A stretch of DNA of 8,047 bases from Flavisolibacter sp. (GCA_017745135.1 JAGIAB010000130.1:1-8047); one strand, 5' to 3'. Positions 1 to 5,782 are shown, numbered from the stretch's first letter. Translations and numbers: made by a program. The notes: generated by a model from the sequence alone, not told the origin.

Positions 1-308
1 CATGTATTGCAGTTGTAATGGAATGTTCACGTAATTCAGCGAAAGCGTATGTTCATTCCCATCGCTGGTTGTGTATTTAGCTCCCTGGCTGGAATACATA
101 ACTTCGGGTTGAAGGGCTAATGAAGGAACCAGGTGAATGTGCGCCAACAAACCGCCATGAAACCCTACTTTTGAGCCCATATTGTAGCCGCTACTGTTAC
201 TTAAATTAGAAATATTTACTCCGGCTTTTAAACCCATCGAACCATTTTGTGCGTATAGGGCAAACGAAAAAACTAAAGCACACAAAAACAAGCTGATCTT
301 TTTCATAA
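1..308 (-). CDS. Outer-membrane beta-barrel protein, PorT/OMP_b-brl-like, 3' end cut by window
   Basis: The gene starts at ATG 308 and runs off the left edge, leaving 102 codons. The N-terminus reads MKKISLFLCALVFSFALYAQ, a clear Sec signal peptide with a likely cleavage before the Gln (ALYA|Q). The mature part begins with GLKAGVNISNLS and continues with short alternating strands such as LALQPEVMYSSQGAKY and LNYVNIPLQLQYM. This 'GvkaGvN.s' opening followed by 'l.pEl.ys.qG' and 'Y..iPl.l.y' is typical of Bacteroidota outer-membrane beta-barrel (PorT-type) proteins. Such proteins sit in the outer membrane and mostly have no assigned substrate. It lies 85 bp downstream of another beta-barrel gene on the same strand, with a terminator-like hairpin between them, so it could be partly co-transcribed. 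No consensus promoter fits in the roughly 25 nt between that hairpin and the start. The C-terminus cannot be seen. Confidence 0.85.
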
Positions 309-332
309 GTGTATTTTTTCGTTCCATAGAAC

Positions 333-361
333 AAAAAAAAGGCCGCAATGATGCGACCTTT
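333..361 (-). terminator. Intrinsic terminator after the 394-984 gene
   Basis: Read on the minus strand, a stem AAGGTCGCA / TGCGGCCTT (one G-T pair) with a 4-nt loop is followed by a T-run. It lies about 33 nt after the stop codon at 394. It also sits just upstream of the next minus-strand gene, so it could act as a partial terminator inside a two-gene unit. Exact ends are uncertain by one or two bases. Confidence 0.75.
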
Positions 362-393
362 AAAAAATATGAATAGTAAGTGGAGAAAGTCTC

Positions 394-984
394 TTATTTT
401 TTGATTCTTCCACCACCAATCACAGCACCGATCTTAATGCCCATATAACCATTTTTAGCCTTGCCTTCATACGTACTGCTACCATCATGAACGGTTACTG
501 TTGTAGCAGGCACCAGGTTGTACTCAAGTCCAAGACGCAAGTGACTAATTTCAACACCGGCCCTTAAAAGGCCGCCGAATTTAGAACCAGTGCCAACTGA
601 TGCACTATTGTCATTGGCAGAAGCACTTGCTAAAGAGAAGATACCTACACCGGCACCGGCAAATGGACGAACCGTATTTTCAGTAAAATAATAATCGCCG
701 GTAGCAAGATAAGATCCTGCAGCTTTTACATCTACTTCGCTATTACTTCCGGCTTGATCAGCAAAGCCACGAGCCATAACTGCTGCTTCAAAACGCAAGC
801 CCACTGATAAGTTAGGGATCACTGCATACTTAGGTTCGACGGCGAATAATACACCGCCTTTAGCTCCCTTTCCACCAGGAATAGCATAGCCGGTACTAAC
901 ATCTACTTTAAATGGTTTGAAGGTTTGTGCATTAGAAATAATTACTGCACTTAAGAATAGGATACTGAACGTAATTTTCTTCAT
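394..984 (-). CDS. Outer-membrane beta-barrel protein, 196 aa
   Basis: The protein starts MKKITFSILFLSAVIISNAQ, a signal peptide with likely cleavage SNA|Q. The mature chain is Gly- and Ala-rich with alternating amphipathic strands: VDVSTGYAIP, PNLSVGLRFEAAV, AGSYLATGDYYF, VRPFAGAGVGIF, GGLLRAGVEISHLRLGLEYNLV and NGYMGIKIGAVIGGG. This fits the OMP_b-brl fold, a small 8-strand-type barrel, and the length is normal for the family. ATG 984 is chosen over an in-frame ATG at 1014, because 1014 lies inside the promoter -7 element (1012-1019) and would add 10 polar residues before the signal peptide. The gene is divergent from another barrel gene at 1416. Its role is probably outer-membrane structure or an unassigned porin-like function; substrate unknown. 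Confidence 0.87.
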   Translation of the reverse strand: MKKITFSILFLSAVIISNAQTFKPFKVDVSTGYAIPGGKGAKGGVLFAVEPKYAVIPNLSVGLRFEAAVMARGFADQAGSNSEVDVKAAGSYLATGDYYFTENTVRPFAGAGVGIFSLASASANDNSASVGTGSKFGGLLRAGVEISHLRLGLEYNLVPATTVTVHDGSSTYEGKAKNGYMGIKIGAVIGGGRIKK

Positions 985-1011
985 AGAGTTGTGAATTTGG
1001 TTAATAAAGAA

Positions 1012-1041
1012 CAAAGATATTTTTACAAATAAGAATTCAAA
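1012..1041 (-). promoter_or_regulatory. Bacteroidota-type promoter for the 394-984 gene
   Basis: On the minus strand, TTTG (1041-1038) is followed 18 nt later by TATCTTTG (1019-1012). This matches the Bacteroidota housekeeping consensus TTTG / TAnnTTTG exactly. Transcription would start near 1005, giving a leader of about 20 nt before ATG 984. Confidence 0.8.
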
Positions 1042-1362
1042 GTGTTTCTACTATATGCAATAATTTATGTGGTTATTGCCCGATTTTACCGGATCGTATT
1101 TTTAACATTCGACTTAGTAATTATTCGAATAGGGTGCAATACAAAAAAACTGACGGTCTCCAGTTTTTTAATTGAAACCACTATGACACAACAGACAGCT
1201 CAAAAGATTTACTCGTAATCCTCACATTCAACAAAAAACAAACAAAGTGGTTCTGCTTTGTATTGTTACGTTACTCAATTTTATTTTTCAAAATGGATCA
1301 ATCAAAATGAAAATCAATCAGTTTCATCAAGTGAAAATTTTGAAACAAAAAAATTTTTCTTC
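1042..1362. other. Divergent AT-rich spacer with inverted repeats, no gene seen
   Basis: This is the middle of the 377-bp spacer between two divergently transcribed barrel genes. No ORF of credible composition is present. It contains stem GCAATAA/TTATTGC (1057-1063 with 1073-1079), ATTCGA/TCGAAT (around 1108-1131), a strong terminator-like hairpin (1144-1169), ACAAAG/CTTTGT (1242-1247 with 1256-1261), and a 9-bp inverted repeat TTTCAAAAT/ATTTTGAAA (1286-1294 with 1337-1345) just upstream of the plus-strand promoter. Some of these could be regulator sites or a small RNA; none is identified. Confidence 0.5.
1144..1169. terminator. Bidirectional terminator-like hairpin in a divergent spacer
   Basis: AAAAAACTG and CAGTTTTTT form a 9-bp stem around an 8-nt loop, with T-runs on either strand. 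No annotated gene ends here, since both flanking genes are transcribed away from it. It may therefore end an unannotated small transcript. Confidence 0.5.
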
Positions 1363-1394
1363 TTTGCTTCCATTCAATTCTCCCCATACATTTG
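1363..1394 (+). promoter_or_regulatory. Bacteroidota-type promoter for the 1416-1988 gene
   Basis: TTTG (1363-1366) is followed after 20 nt by TACATTTG (1387-1394), an exact TAnnTTTG. The transcript would start near 1401, about 15 nt before ATG 1416. This rules out the in-frame TTG at 1392 as a start. Confidence 0.8.
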
Positions 1395-1415
1395 CGGCCG
1401 ATTTTAAACCTTAAA

Positions 1416-1988
1416 ATGAAAATGGAAATGAAGAAAGTTTTATTCGCGACCCTATTGATGGGATCAGTAAGTGCAGCGTTCTCTCAAAGCAACATCAACA
1501 AAGGCGACTGGATGCTTGGTGGTGATGCAGGTTTCTCTTCACAAAAACAAGGTGATTACAAAACAACAAGCTTTAGCTTAGCTCCAAACGCTGGTTATTT
1601 CTTTATCAACAGTTTTGCAGGTGGATTGAGAGCACAAGTATCTTCCTCTAAAAGCGAGTTTGGCTCAACAGAATCTAAAAATTCTGGTTTCAGCCTGGCG
1701 CCTTTTGTTAGATACTACTTCCTGCCTGCCACACAAAAAGTAAATTTGTTTGCTGATGCAAGCTTTGGATTTGGTCAAAACAAATACGAAAGTGGCGTTG
1801 TTGACAGCAAATCAAACTTTACTCAGTTGGGAATTAAAGCAGGTCCTGCTATTTTCCTTACACCAGCAACTGCATTGGAAATTGCTGTAGGTTACAACTC
1901 AACTAAAATCAAAAATGTTGATGACCGTGAGAACGCATTTGGCGTGAACGTTGGTTTCCAAATTCACCTGCCTGGTTCTAAAAAGTAA
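1416..1988 (+). CDS. Outer-membrane beta-barrel protein (OMP_b-brl / porin-like), 190 aa
   Basis: The N-terminus is MKMEMKKVLFATLLMGSVSA followed by AFSQ, a signal peptide with likely cleavage FSQ|S or SAA|F. The mature chain has the typical opening 'NKGDWMLGGDAGFSS' followed by paired strands: SFSLAPNAGYFF, FAGGLRAQVSSS, GFSLAPFVRYYF, VNLFADASFGFG, FTQLGIKAGPAIFL, ALEIAVGYNS and FGVNVGFQIHLP. The 'l.P..gYFf.n..a.G' and 'l.PFvRYYF' patterns are common in Bacteroidota small outer-membrane barrels (OMP_b-brl, PF13505-like). Three in-frame ATGs are possible (1416, 1422, 1428). I chose the first; 1428 would give MKKVLF, which is equally good as a signal peptide. No Shine-Dalgarno site is present, as is usual in this phylum. 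The gene ends at a strong bidirectional terminator shared with pruA. Substrate unknown. Confidence 0.87.
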   Translation: MKMEMKKVLFATLLMGSVSAAFSQSNINKGDWMLGGDAGFSSQKQGDYKTTSFSLAPNAGYFFINSFAGGLRAQVSSSKSEFGSTESKNSGFSLAPFVRYYFLPATQKVNLFADASFGFGQNKYESGVVDSKSNFTQLGIKAGPAIFLTPATALEIAVGYNSTKIKNVDDRENAFGVNVGFQIHLPGSKK

Positions 1989-2006
1989 TTTTTTCAATTA
2001 CTTAAT

Positions 2007-2037
2007 AAAAAAAGGTGTTCGTTTGAACACCTTTTTT
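2007..2037. terminator. Bidirectional terminator between convergent genes
   Basis: A perfect inverted repeat has arms AAAAAAAGGTGTTC-like and GAACACCTTTTTT-like around a GTTT loop: 7 GC-containing pairs plus an A/T extension, giving T-runs on both strands. It lies 19 nt after the plus-strand barrel gene and 8 nt after the pruA stop, so it probably serves both. Confidence 0.9.
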
Positions 2038-2044
2038 ATTTGGA

Positions 2045-3688
2045 TTAAATGCCTTCACTTTCTCCTCTCAGAAATGGATAACGATAATCAGTCGGAGGCA
2101 CAAATGTTTCTTTGATCGTTCTTGCACTTAACCAGCGGTATAAGTTTAGTTGAGAACCTGCTTTATCGTTGGTTCCACTTGCTCTTGCGCCACCAAAAGG
2201 TTGCTGGCCAACAACAGCACCGGTAGGTTTATCATTAATATAAAAGTTGCCGGCAGCATTTCTTAGTTTATGTGTGGCCAATTCAACAGCATAGCGGTCC
2301 TGGGCAATGATGGAACCAGTTAAAGCGTAAGGAGAAGTTGTATCCACCAACTCTAAAGCCTCTTCAAATTTATTTTCATCGTACACATGAATGGTTAATA
2401 CAGGGCCGAAGATCTCTTCGCACATGGTTACGTATTTCGGATCAAGGGCCTCAATAATGGTTGGATAAATGAAATAACCATTCGACTTATCATACATCCC
2501 TCCTGCTAAAATTTTTGCATTCACATCGTTCTTCGCTCCATCAATGTAAGAAGCAATTTTATCAAAGCTCTTTTCGTCGATCACCGCGTTGATAAAGTTT
2601 CCAAAATCTTCAACGCTTCCGATCTTAAACGAATTCACACCATCAATCAGTAGTTGCCTTACAGCATTCGCAAGATTGGAAGGAATATAAGCCCTTGATG
2701 CAGCAGAACATTTTTGTCCCTGGTATTCAAATGCACCACGGAGCAAGGCAGTTGAAACCACATGCGGATCAGCAGAACGGTGTGCGATCACAAAATCCTT
2801 TCCTCCTGTTTCACCAACAATTCTTGGATACGATTTATAGTTGGCAACATTCTCTCCTATCGTCTTCCACATTTGGTTAAACACACCTGTAGAGCCGGTA
2901 AAATGAACACCTGCAAAATCCCGGTGAGCAAAACAAACTTTACCAATAGTGGGACCATCCACATAAATTAAATTGATCACACCATCAGGCAATCCTGCTT
3001 CTTTTAAAATACGCATGAACATTTGCGCAGAATAAATCTGTGTGTTGGCAGGTTTCCATACAACCACGTTGCCACACATGGCTGCCGATGTGGGAAGATT
3101 ACCACCAATAGCTGTGAAGTTGAATGGCGTTACAGCCAAAACAAATCCTTCCAGCGGACGATACTCCAACCTGTTGTGCATGCCTGGTGCACTGATCGGT
3201 TGTTGTTTATAAATTTCACTCAGGTAATGAACATTAAAACGCAAAAAATCAATAAGCTCACAGGCACTGTCAATCTCTGCCTGGAACGCATTTTTGCTTT
3301 GCCCCAGCATGGTAGTACCATTCATGTGGTACCGATACTTTGTAGAAATCAGGTCAGCGGCACGTAAAAAAATATTTGCACGGTTTTCCCAACTCATATC
3401 AGCCCATGCCTGTCTTGCCGTTAAAGCAGCTTCAATGGCTTTATGAACATGTGTTTCATCGCCTGCATGAAAATGTCCGACTGTAGCTGCAAGTTCATGA
3501 GGCGGATGTATAGCATGCAGTTTTCCCGTACGCACTTCTTCGCCACCAATGTACATGGGCATGTCCATTGGTTTCGATTTCAGCTCCTGCAATGTTTTTT
3601 TCAGGGCTTCTCTTTCCCGCGAACCCGGCGCATAATTATGCACAGGTTCATTAACGGGTAAAGGGTAACTAAAATATCCAAGGTTCAT
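2045..3688 (-). CDS. pruA: L-glutamate gamma-semialdehyde (1-pyrroline-5-carboxylate) dehydrogenase
   Basis: This enzyme oxidises glutamate-5-semialdehyde, the open form of 1-pyrroline-5-carboxylate, to glutamate with NAD+. It is the second step of proline breakdown in the cytoplasm. The 547-residue length and the sequence match the single-domain, ALDH4A1-like type (TIGR01236) common in Bacteroidota, not the long bifunctional PutA. Visible aldehyde-dehydrogenase landmarks are TPFNFTAIGGNLP (187-199, Asn190 for oxyanion stabilisation), FTGST in the NAD-binding region (263-267), VGETGGKDF with the general base Glu293, GQKCSAASR with the catalytic Cys327, EIFGPV (425-430) and QPFGG (496-500). 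All key residues are intact. ATG 3688 gives the normal N-terminus with the family's N-terminal extension. No proline dehydrogenase gene is adjacent, and the upstream spacer is repeat-rich. I see no TAnnTTTG promoter immediately upstream. Confidence 0.95.
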   Translation of the reverse strand: MNLGYFSYPLPVNEPVHNYAPGSREREALKKTLQELKSKPMDMPMYIGGEEVRTGKLHAIHPPHELAATVGHFHAGDETHVHKAIEAALTARQAWADMSWENRANIFLRAADLISTKYRYHMNGTTMLGQSKNAFQAEIDSACELIDFLRFNVHYLSEIYKQQPISAPGMHNRLEYRPLEGFVLAVTPFNFTAIGGNLPTSAAMCGNVVVWKPANTQIYSAQMFMRILKEAGLPDGVINLIYVDGPTIGKVCFAHRDFAGVHFTGSTGVFNQMWKTIGENVANYKSYPRIVGETGGKDFVIAHRSADPHVVSTALLRGAFEYQGQKCSAASRAYIPSNLANAVRQLLIDGVNSFKIGSVEDFGNFINAVIDEKSFDKIASYIDGAKNDVNAKILAGGMYDKSNGYFIYPTIIEALDPKYVTMCEEIFGPVLTIHVYDENKFEEALELVDTTSPYALTGSIIAQDRYAVELATHKLRNAAGNFYINDKPTGAVVGQQPFGGARASGTNDKAGSQLNLYRWLSARTIKETFVPPTDYRYPFLRGESEGI

Positions 3689-3693
3689 TTTTC

Positions 3694-3714
3694 AATGTGT
3701 TATTTAAATGTGTT
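3694..3714 (-). promoter_or_regulatory. Direct repeat just upstream of pruA, possible operator
   Basis: On the minus strand AACACATT occurs twice (3714-3707 and 3701-3694), 13 bp apart, 6 nt before the pruA start codon. The spacing is close to a helical turn and a half and the site would lie in the leader or promoter. A regulatory role is a guess. Confidence 0.25.
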
Positions 3715-3859
3715 GTTTAGAACTCGTAAGGCATGAACTTTATTTTTGTTTCTTATGGTTAGAATAGTGGTTTTGATGAGCCAATCTGCATTACTACTAT
3801 TTGACTTCTGTTGCGTCGCACTCTTGTACGGTTGGTAATTCTTATCATCGGCCCATCCC

Positions 3860-3880
3860 GACCTTCCCGGTGGGAAGGCC
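3860..3880. repeat. GC-rich hairpin in the repeat region
   Basis: CCTTCCC and GGGAAGG pair around a GGT loop, extended to 9 bp on the minus-strand RNA by a G-U pair. There is no U-tract, so this is not an intrinsic terminator. It lies just inside the left arm of the inverted-repeat element. Confidence 0.6.
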
Positions 3881-3955
3881 ATCCATGCACAGCCCTTGCT
3901 TGTACAACTTTTTCTACTGCTCTCAATAATTCATTTATTCGATGATCGTAAAGTT

Positions 3956-4075
3956 CGGCTCCTACGGAGCCGCATTCACTTGGTGGATTTTTTTCTCTAC
4001 CAAGGTTACGCTCCTACGGAGCTCTGAGAAACATTATCCGTGCAATCCTCTATTAACATTTCGCTCCTCTGGAGC
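3956..4075. repeat. Three REP-like GCTCC-N3-GGAGC hairpins
   Basis: Copies lie at 3956-3972 (CGGCTCC TAC GGAGCCG, 7-bp stem), 4010-4022 (GCTCC TAC GGAGC) and 4063-4075 (GCTCC TCT GGAGC). The GCTCC starts are 52 and 53 bp apart. The sequences between copies are not alike. A separate 6-bp inverted repeat CTTGGT/ACCAAG (3979-3984 with 3999-4004) brackets a T-run between copies 1 and 2. This looks like a small intergenic palindromic repeat cluster. Confidence 0.65.
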
Positions 4076-4099
4076 TCAATGCTAGTAATGATACTTCCA

Positions 4100-4117
4100 C
4101 CCCGATAGCTATCGGGG
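4100..4117. repeat. Perfect palindrome, CCCGATAGCTATCGGG family, copy 1
   Basis: CCCCGATAGCTATCGGGG is an 18-nt perfect palindrome. It shares a 16-nt core with the copy at 4310-4329. It has no U-tract and lies inside the inverted-repeat element. Confidence 0.75.
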
Positions 4118-4204
4118 CCCAATAGAATTACCGGAAGCACAAGTGAGTGACACAACGAACGATGATAGTAGTAATGAAGCTCACTACACAATCATCCCTC
4201 TTAT

Positions 4205-4281
4205 TTTAAAGAACTTACTCAAATAAAGTAACATCATCTGACTTCTGACCTCAGACCTCTGACTTCTTTCTTTAAAGAACT
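4205..4281. repeat. Heptamer tandem repeat flanked by an 11-bp direct repeat
   Basis: Four 7-bp units TCTGACT, TCTGACC, TCAGACC, TCTGACT run from 4237 to 4264, followed by a decayed unit. They are flanked by identical TTTAAAGAACT copies at 4205-4215 and 4271-4281. No coding potential is apparent. Confidence 0.65.
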
Positions 4282-4309
4282 ACCGAACAAATAAAAGCCT
4301 CTTCGACCT

Positions 4310-4342
4310 ATCCCGATAGCTATCGGGATCCCCTTTAAGGGG
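4310..4342. repeat. CCCGATAGCTATCGGG palindrome copy 2 plus adjacent hairpin, downstream of prfB
   Basis: ATCCCGATAGCTATCGGGAT (4310-4329) is a 20-nt perfect palindrome. It is immediately followed by CCCCT TTA AGGGG (4330-4342). Both lie 10-42 nt past the prfB stop codon and could fold in the 3' end of its mRNA. No T-run follows on the minus strand, so they look more like REP-type mRNA end structures than an intrinsic terminator. Confidence 0.65.
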
Positions 4343-4351
4343 ACAGGGGGA

Positions 4352-5444
4352 TTACGCTTCCAGTTCCTTCTCCATCATCAAATACGCTTTGATAAATCCA
4401 TCCAATTCCCCATCCATAACAGGTCCAACATTTCCAACTTCATAATCCGTTCTATGGTCTTTGATCATTTTATAAGGATGGAAAACATAGCTGCGTATTT
4501 GCGAGCCCCACTCAATTTTTTTCTTGTTGGCATTGGCGGCGTTTTTCAGTTCCTCTCGTTTGCGCAGCTCTTCTTCGTACAAACGGCTCTTCAACATTTG
4601 CATGGCTTTTTCGCGGTTGCCTATTTGTGATCTCTCCGTTTGACAAACCACCGTAATGCCTGTAGGGATATGCGTAAGGAAAACTTTCGTTTCCACTTTG
4701 TTTACGTTTTGACCACCGGCACCGCCACTCCTGGCTGTTTCCATTTTTACTTCACTGTCCTTGACCTCAATGTTGATGGAATCATCTACTAAAGGATAAA
4801 CAAATATTGAGGCGAACGAAGTATGTCTTCTTGCGTTGGCGTCAAAAGGTGAAATGCGCACCAGGCGATGCACACCGCTTTCTGCTTTTAAAAAACCATA
4901 AGCAAAAGGACCATCAAATTGCATCGTACAGGTTTTTATTCCCGCACCATCACCATCCACCCAGTCTAAAATGGTAACACTCCAGCCTTGCTTTTCGCCG
5001 TACATGCGATACATGCGTGCCAGCATTTCAGCCCAGTCCTGGCTTTCTGTACCGCCAGCACCTGAATTGATTTGCACTACAGCAGGCAGCTCATCTTCGG
5101 GTTGATTGAGTGTGCTTTTGAATTCGGCTTCCTCTATTGACTGTAGGGCCTTGTCGTAGGCAAGTTTGACATCTTCTTCACTGCCCTCGCCTTCTTTCCA
5201 AAACTCAAACAGAACAGCAAAATCCTCTACGGCGGTTTCTACCTCCTCGTACAGGTTTACCCAATACTCGTTCAGTTTGATCTCTTTTAAAATGGAAGTG
5301 GCTCTCTGGTTATCATCCCAAAATCCGGGAGCCAGTGAAAGTTGCTTGTCCTGTGCTATTTTATCTTTTCTGTTATCGAGGTCAAAGAAACCTCCTCAGT
5401 CCACCCAGGCGGGACCTCATATCGTTCAGCTTTTCTTGTGTCAT
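4352..5444 (-). CDS. prfB: Peptide chain release factor 2, with programmed +1 frameshift
   Basis: RF2 recognises UGA and UAA stop codons in the ribosomal A site and triggers release of the finished peptide. Reading starts at ATG 5444 (MTQEKLNDMRSRLGGLRRFL, 20 codons), meets TGA at 5384-5382, and resumes in the +1 frame at GAC 5383 (DLDNRKDKIA...). The joined product is 363 residues, matching the normal RF2 length (365 in E. coli). In the joined protein, SPF, the stop-codon-reading tripeptide of RF2, is at 198-200, and SGGAGGQN carries the catalytic GGQ at 243-245, where Gln245 is the usual methylation site. GAGGTESQDWAEM at 128-140 is the conserved domain 2 start. The C-terminal core motif IEWGSQIRSYV is intact. 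The part after the shift is open from 5383 but has no ATG near the joint, so simple gene calls start at a GTG at 5077 and lose 122 residues. No usual partner such as lysS is adjacent here. Confidence 0.96.
5382..5396 (-). promoter_or_regulatory. prfB +1 programmed frameshift site with SD-like stimulator
   Basis: On the minus strand the sequence is AGG AGG TTT CTT TGA C. It has the classical parts: slippery CTT, in-frame TGA stop followed by C, and an AGGAGG Shine-Dalgarno-like element with three nucleotides before CTT, the same spacing as the E. coli site. When RF2 is scarce, slow reading of TGA lets tRNA-Leu slip to TTT, which gives autoregulation of RF2. The site is intact and argues against a pseudogene. 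Confidence 0.93.
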
Positions 5445-5450
5445 AGCGGG

Positions 5451-5458
5451 CAAAGATA
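5451..5458 (-). promoter_or_regulatory. -7 promoter element of prfB, very close to the start codon
   Basis: TATCTTTG is an exact TAnnTTTG match ending only 6 nt before ATG 5444. No TTTG is present at the expected -33 position, which is occupied by a heptamer repeat. If used, the mRNA would have almost no leader. Confidence 0.5.
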
Positions 5459-5469
5459 AGGGAGATTAA

Positions 5470-5500
5470 ATTTCGGATTTTGAGTTTAGGATTTCGGATT
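5470..5500. repeat. Degenerate heptamer repeat upstream of prfB
   Basis: Units ATTTCGG, ATTTTGA, GTTTAGG, ATTTCGG and a partial ATT run in 7-bp register. The identical 10-mer ATTTCGGATT recurs 21 bp apart (5470 and 5491). It has the same period as the 4237-4264 array but a different sequence. Confidence 0.6.
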
Positions 5501-5528
5501 AAAACCAGTACTGATAGTTTTCAAGAAA

Positions 5529-5557
5529 CAAAAAATAAAAGCGGCCAGGAGCCGCTT
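5529..5557 (-). terminator. Intrinsic terminator of the 60-aa membrane protein gene
   Basis: On the minus strand AAGCGGC and GCCGCTT form a 7-bp stem around a 5-nt loop, followed by TTTATTTTTTG. It lies 22 nt after the stop codon at 5579 and insulates prfB from this gene. Confidence 0.85.
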
Positions 5558-5578
5558 CTATAAGACGAGCATAAATTC

Positions 5579-5761
5579 TTATGCATTTTCAGTTGCTGTG
5601 CGTTGGGCTTTACCCAGGCCATCTTTTACTTTATCAAAAGTATCTGTAGCTTTTTTCTTCAGGTCACCAACCGTATCGTTGAATTTTTCAGGATCCTGAA
5701 GATAGTATACCACTCCGGCGACTGCTGCGCAAACCAAGGCACCAATTAATATTTTTTTCAT
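5579..5761 (-). CDS. Small membrane-anchored YtxH-like protein, 60 aa
   Basis: Residues 2-20 (KKILIGALVCAAVAGVVYY) form one hydrophobic segment, and a Lys/Asp-rich amphipathic tail follows (FNDTVGDLKKKATDTFDKVKDGLGKAQ). This single transmembrane helix followed by a charged helix resembles YtxH/general-stress membrane proteins and other short coiled 'DUF' proteins often found with stress genes. Cys11 lies inside the hydrophobic segment, but the surrounding residues (ALVC at 8-11, followed by AAVAG) do not make a convincing lipobox because the hydrophobic stretch continues. It could anchor in the inner membrane with the tail in the cytoplasm or periplasm. A sigma-54-like element stands 23-37 nt before the start and a terminator follows, so it is a monocistronic unit. 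Function unknown; stress role inferred. Confidence 0.75.
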   Translation of the reverse strand: MKKILIGALVCAAVAGVVYYLQDPEKFNDTVGDLKKKATDTFDKVKDGLGKAQRTATENA

Positions 5762-5782
5762 TTCAAAAGTTTTTTCTATTCA

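Larger units (their letters stand above)
3777..4181. repeat. MITE-like imperfect inverted-repeat element of about 390-400 bp
   Basis: The left arm on plus and the right arm on minus share colinear blocks: TGAGC, CATTACTACTAT (3789-3800 and 4176-4165, 12 of 12), GTTGYGTCRC (3810-3819 and 4156-4147), CTTGTRC-like sequence, then GGTAATTCT (3834-3842 and 4132-4124, 9 of 9). The distance from the first long block to the last is 45 nt in one arm and 44 in the other, so the arms are homologous and not chance matches. About 280 bp lie between them, with small hairpins and no open reading frame resembling a transposase. It could be a non-autonomous mobile element or two inverted copies of an interspersed repeat. 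No clear target-site duplication was seen. Confidence 0.6.

Noticed and set aside
985..1014. Upstream ATG 1014 for the 394-984 gene
   Set aside because: It falls inside the -7 promoter element and would put ten polar residues before the signal peptide.
1392..1415. TTG start eight codons upstream of the 1416 barrel gene
   Set aside because: The TTG lies inside the TACATTTG promoter element, so it would not be in the mRNA.
2695..3661. Several plus-strand ORFs of 61-114 residues inside pruA
   Set aside because: They lie antisense to a strongly conserved gene and have implausible composition (Cys, His and Arg excess). They are shadows.
3700..3882. 60-residue minus-strand ORF upstream of pruA
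   Set aside because: It overlaps an inverted-repeat arm and a GC hairpin, with low-complexity polar residues and no promoter.
3956..4075. Regularly spaced palindromic repeats that might be a CRISPR array
   Set aside because: The repeated part is only 13 bp, there are three copies, the intervening sequences carry other hairpins, and no cas gene is near. A REP-like cluster fits better.
4006..4191. 61-residue minus-strand ORF in the repeat region
   Set aside because: It runs through the hairpins, the palindrome and the right arm of the inverted repeat, with no protein-like pattern.
4352..5077. Truncated prfB pseudogene starting at GTG 5077
   Set aside because: The same frame continues upstream to 5383 with good RF2 sequence and joins a 20-codon first frame at a canonical CTT TGA C site. 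This is programmed frameshifting, not decay.
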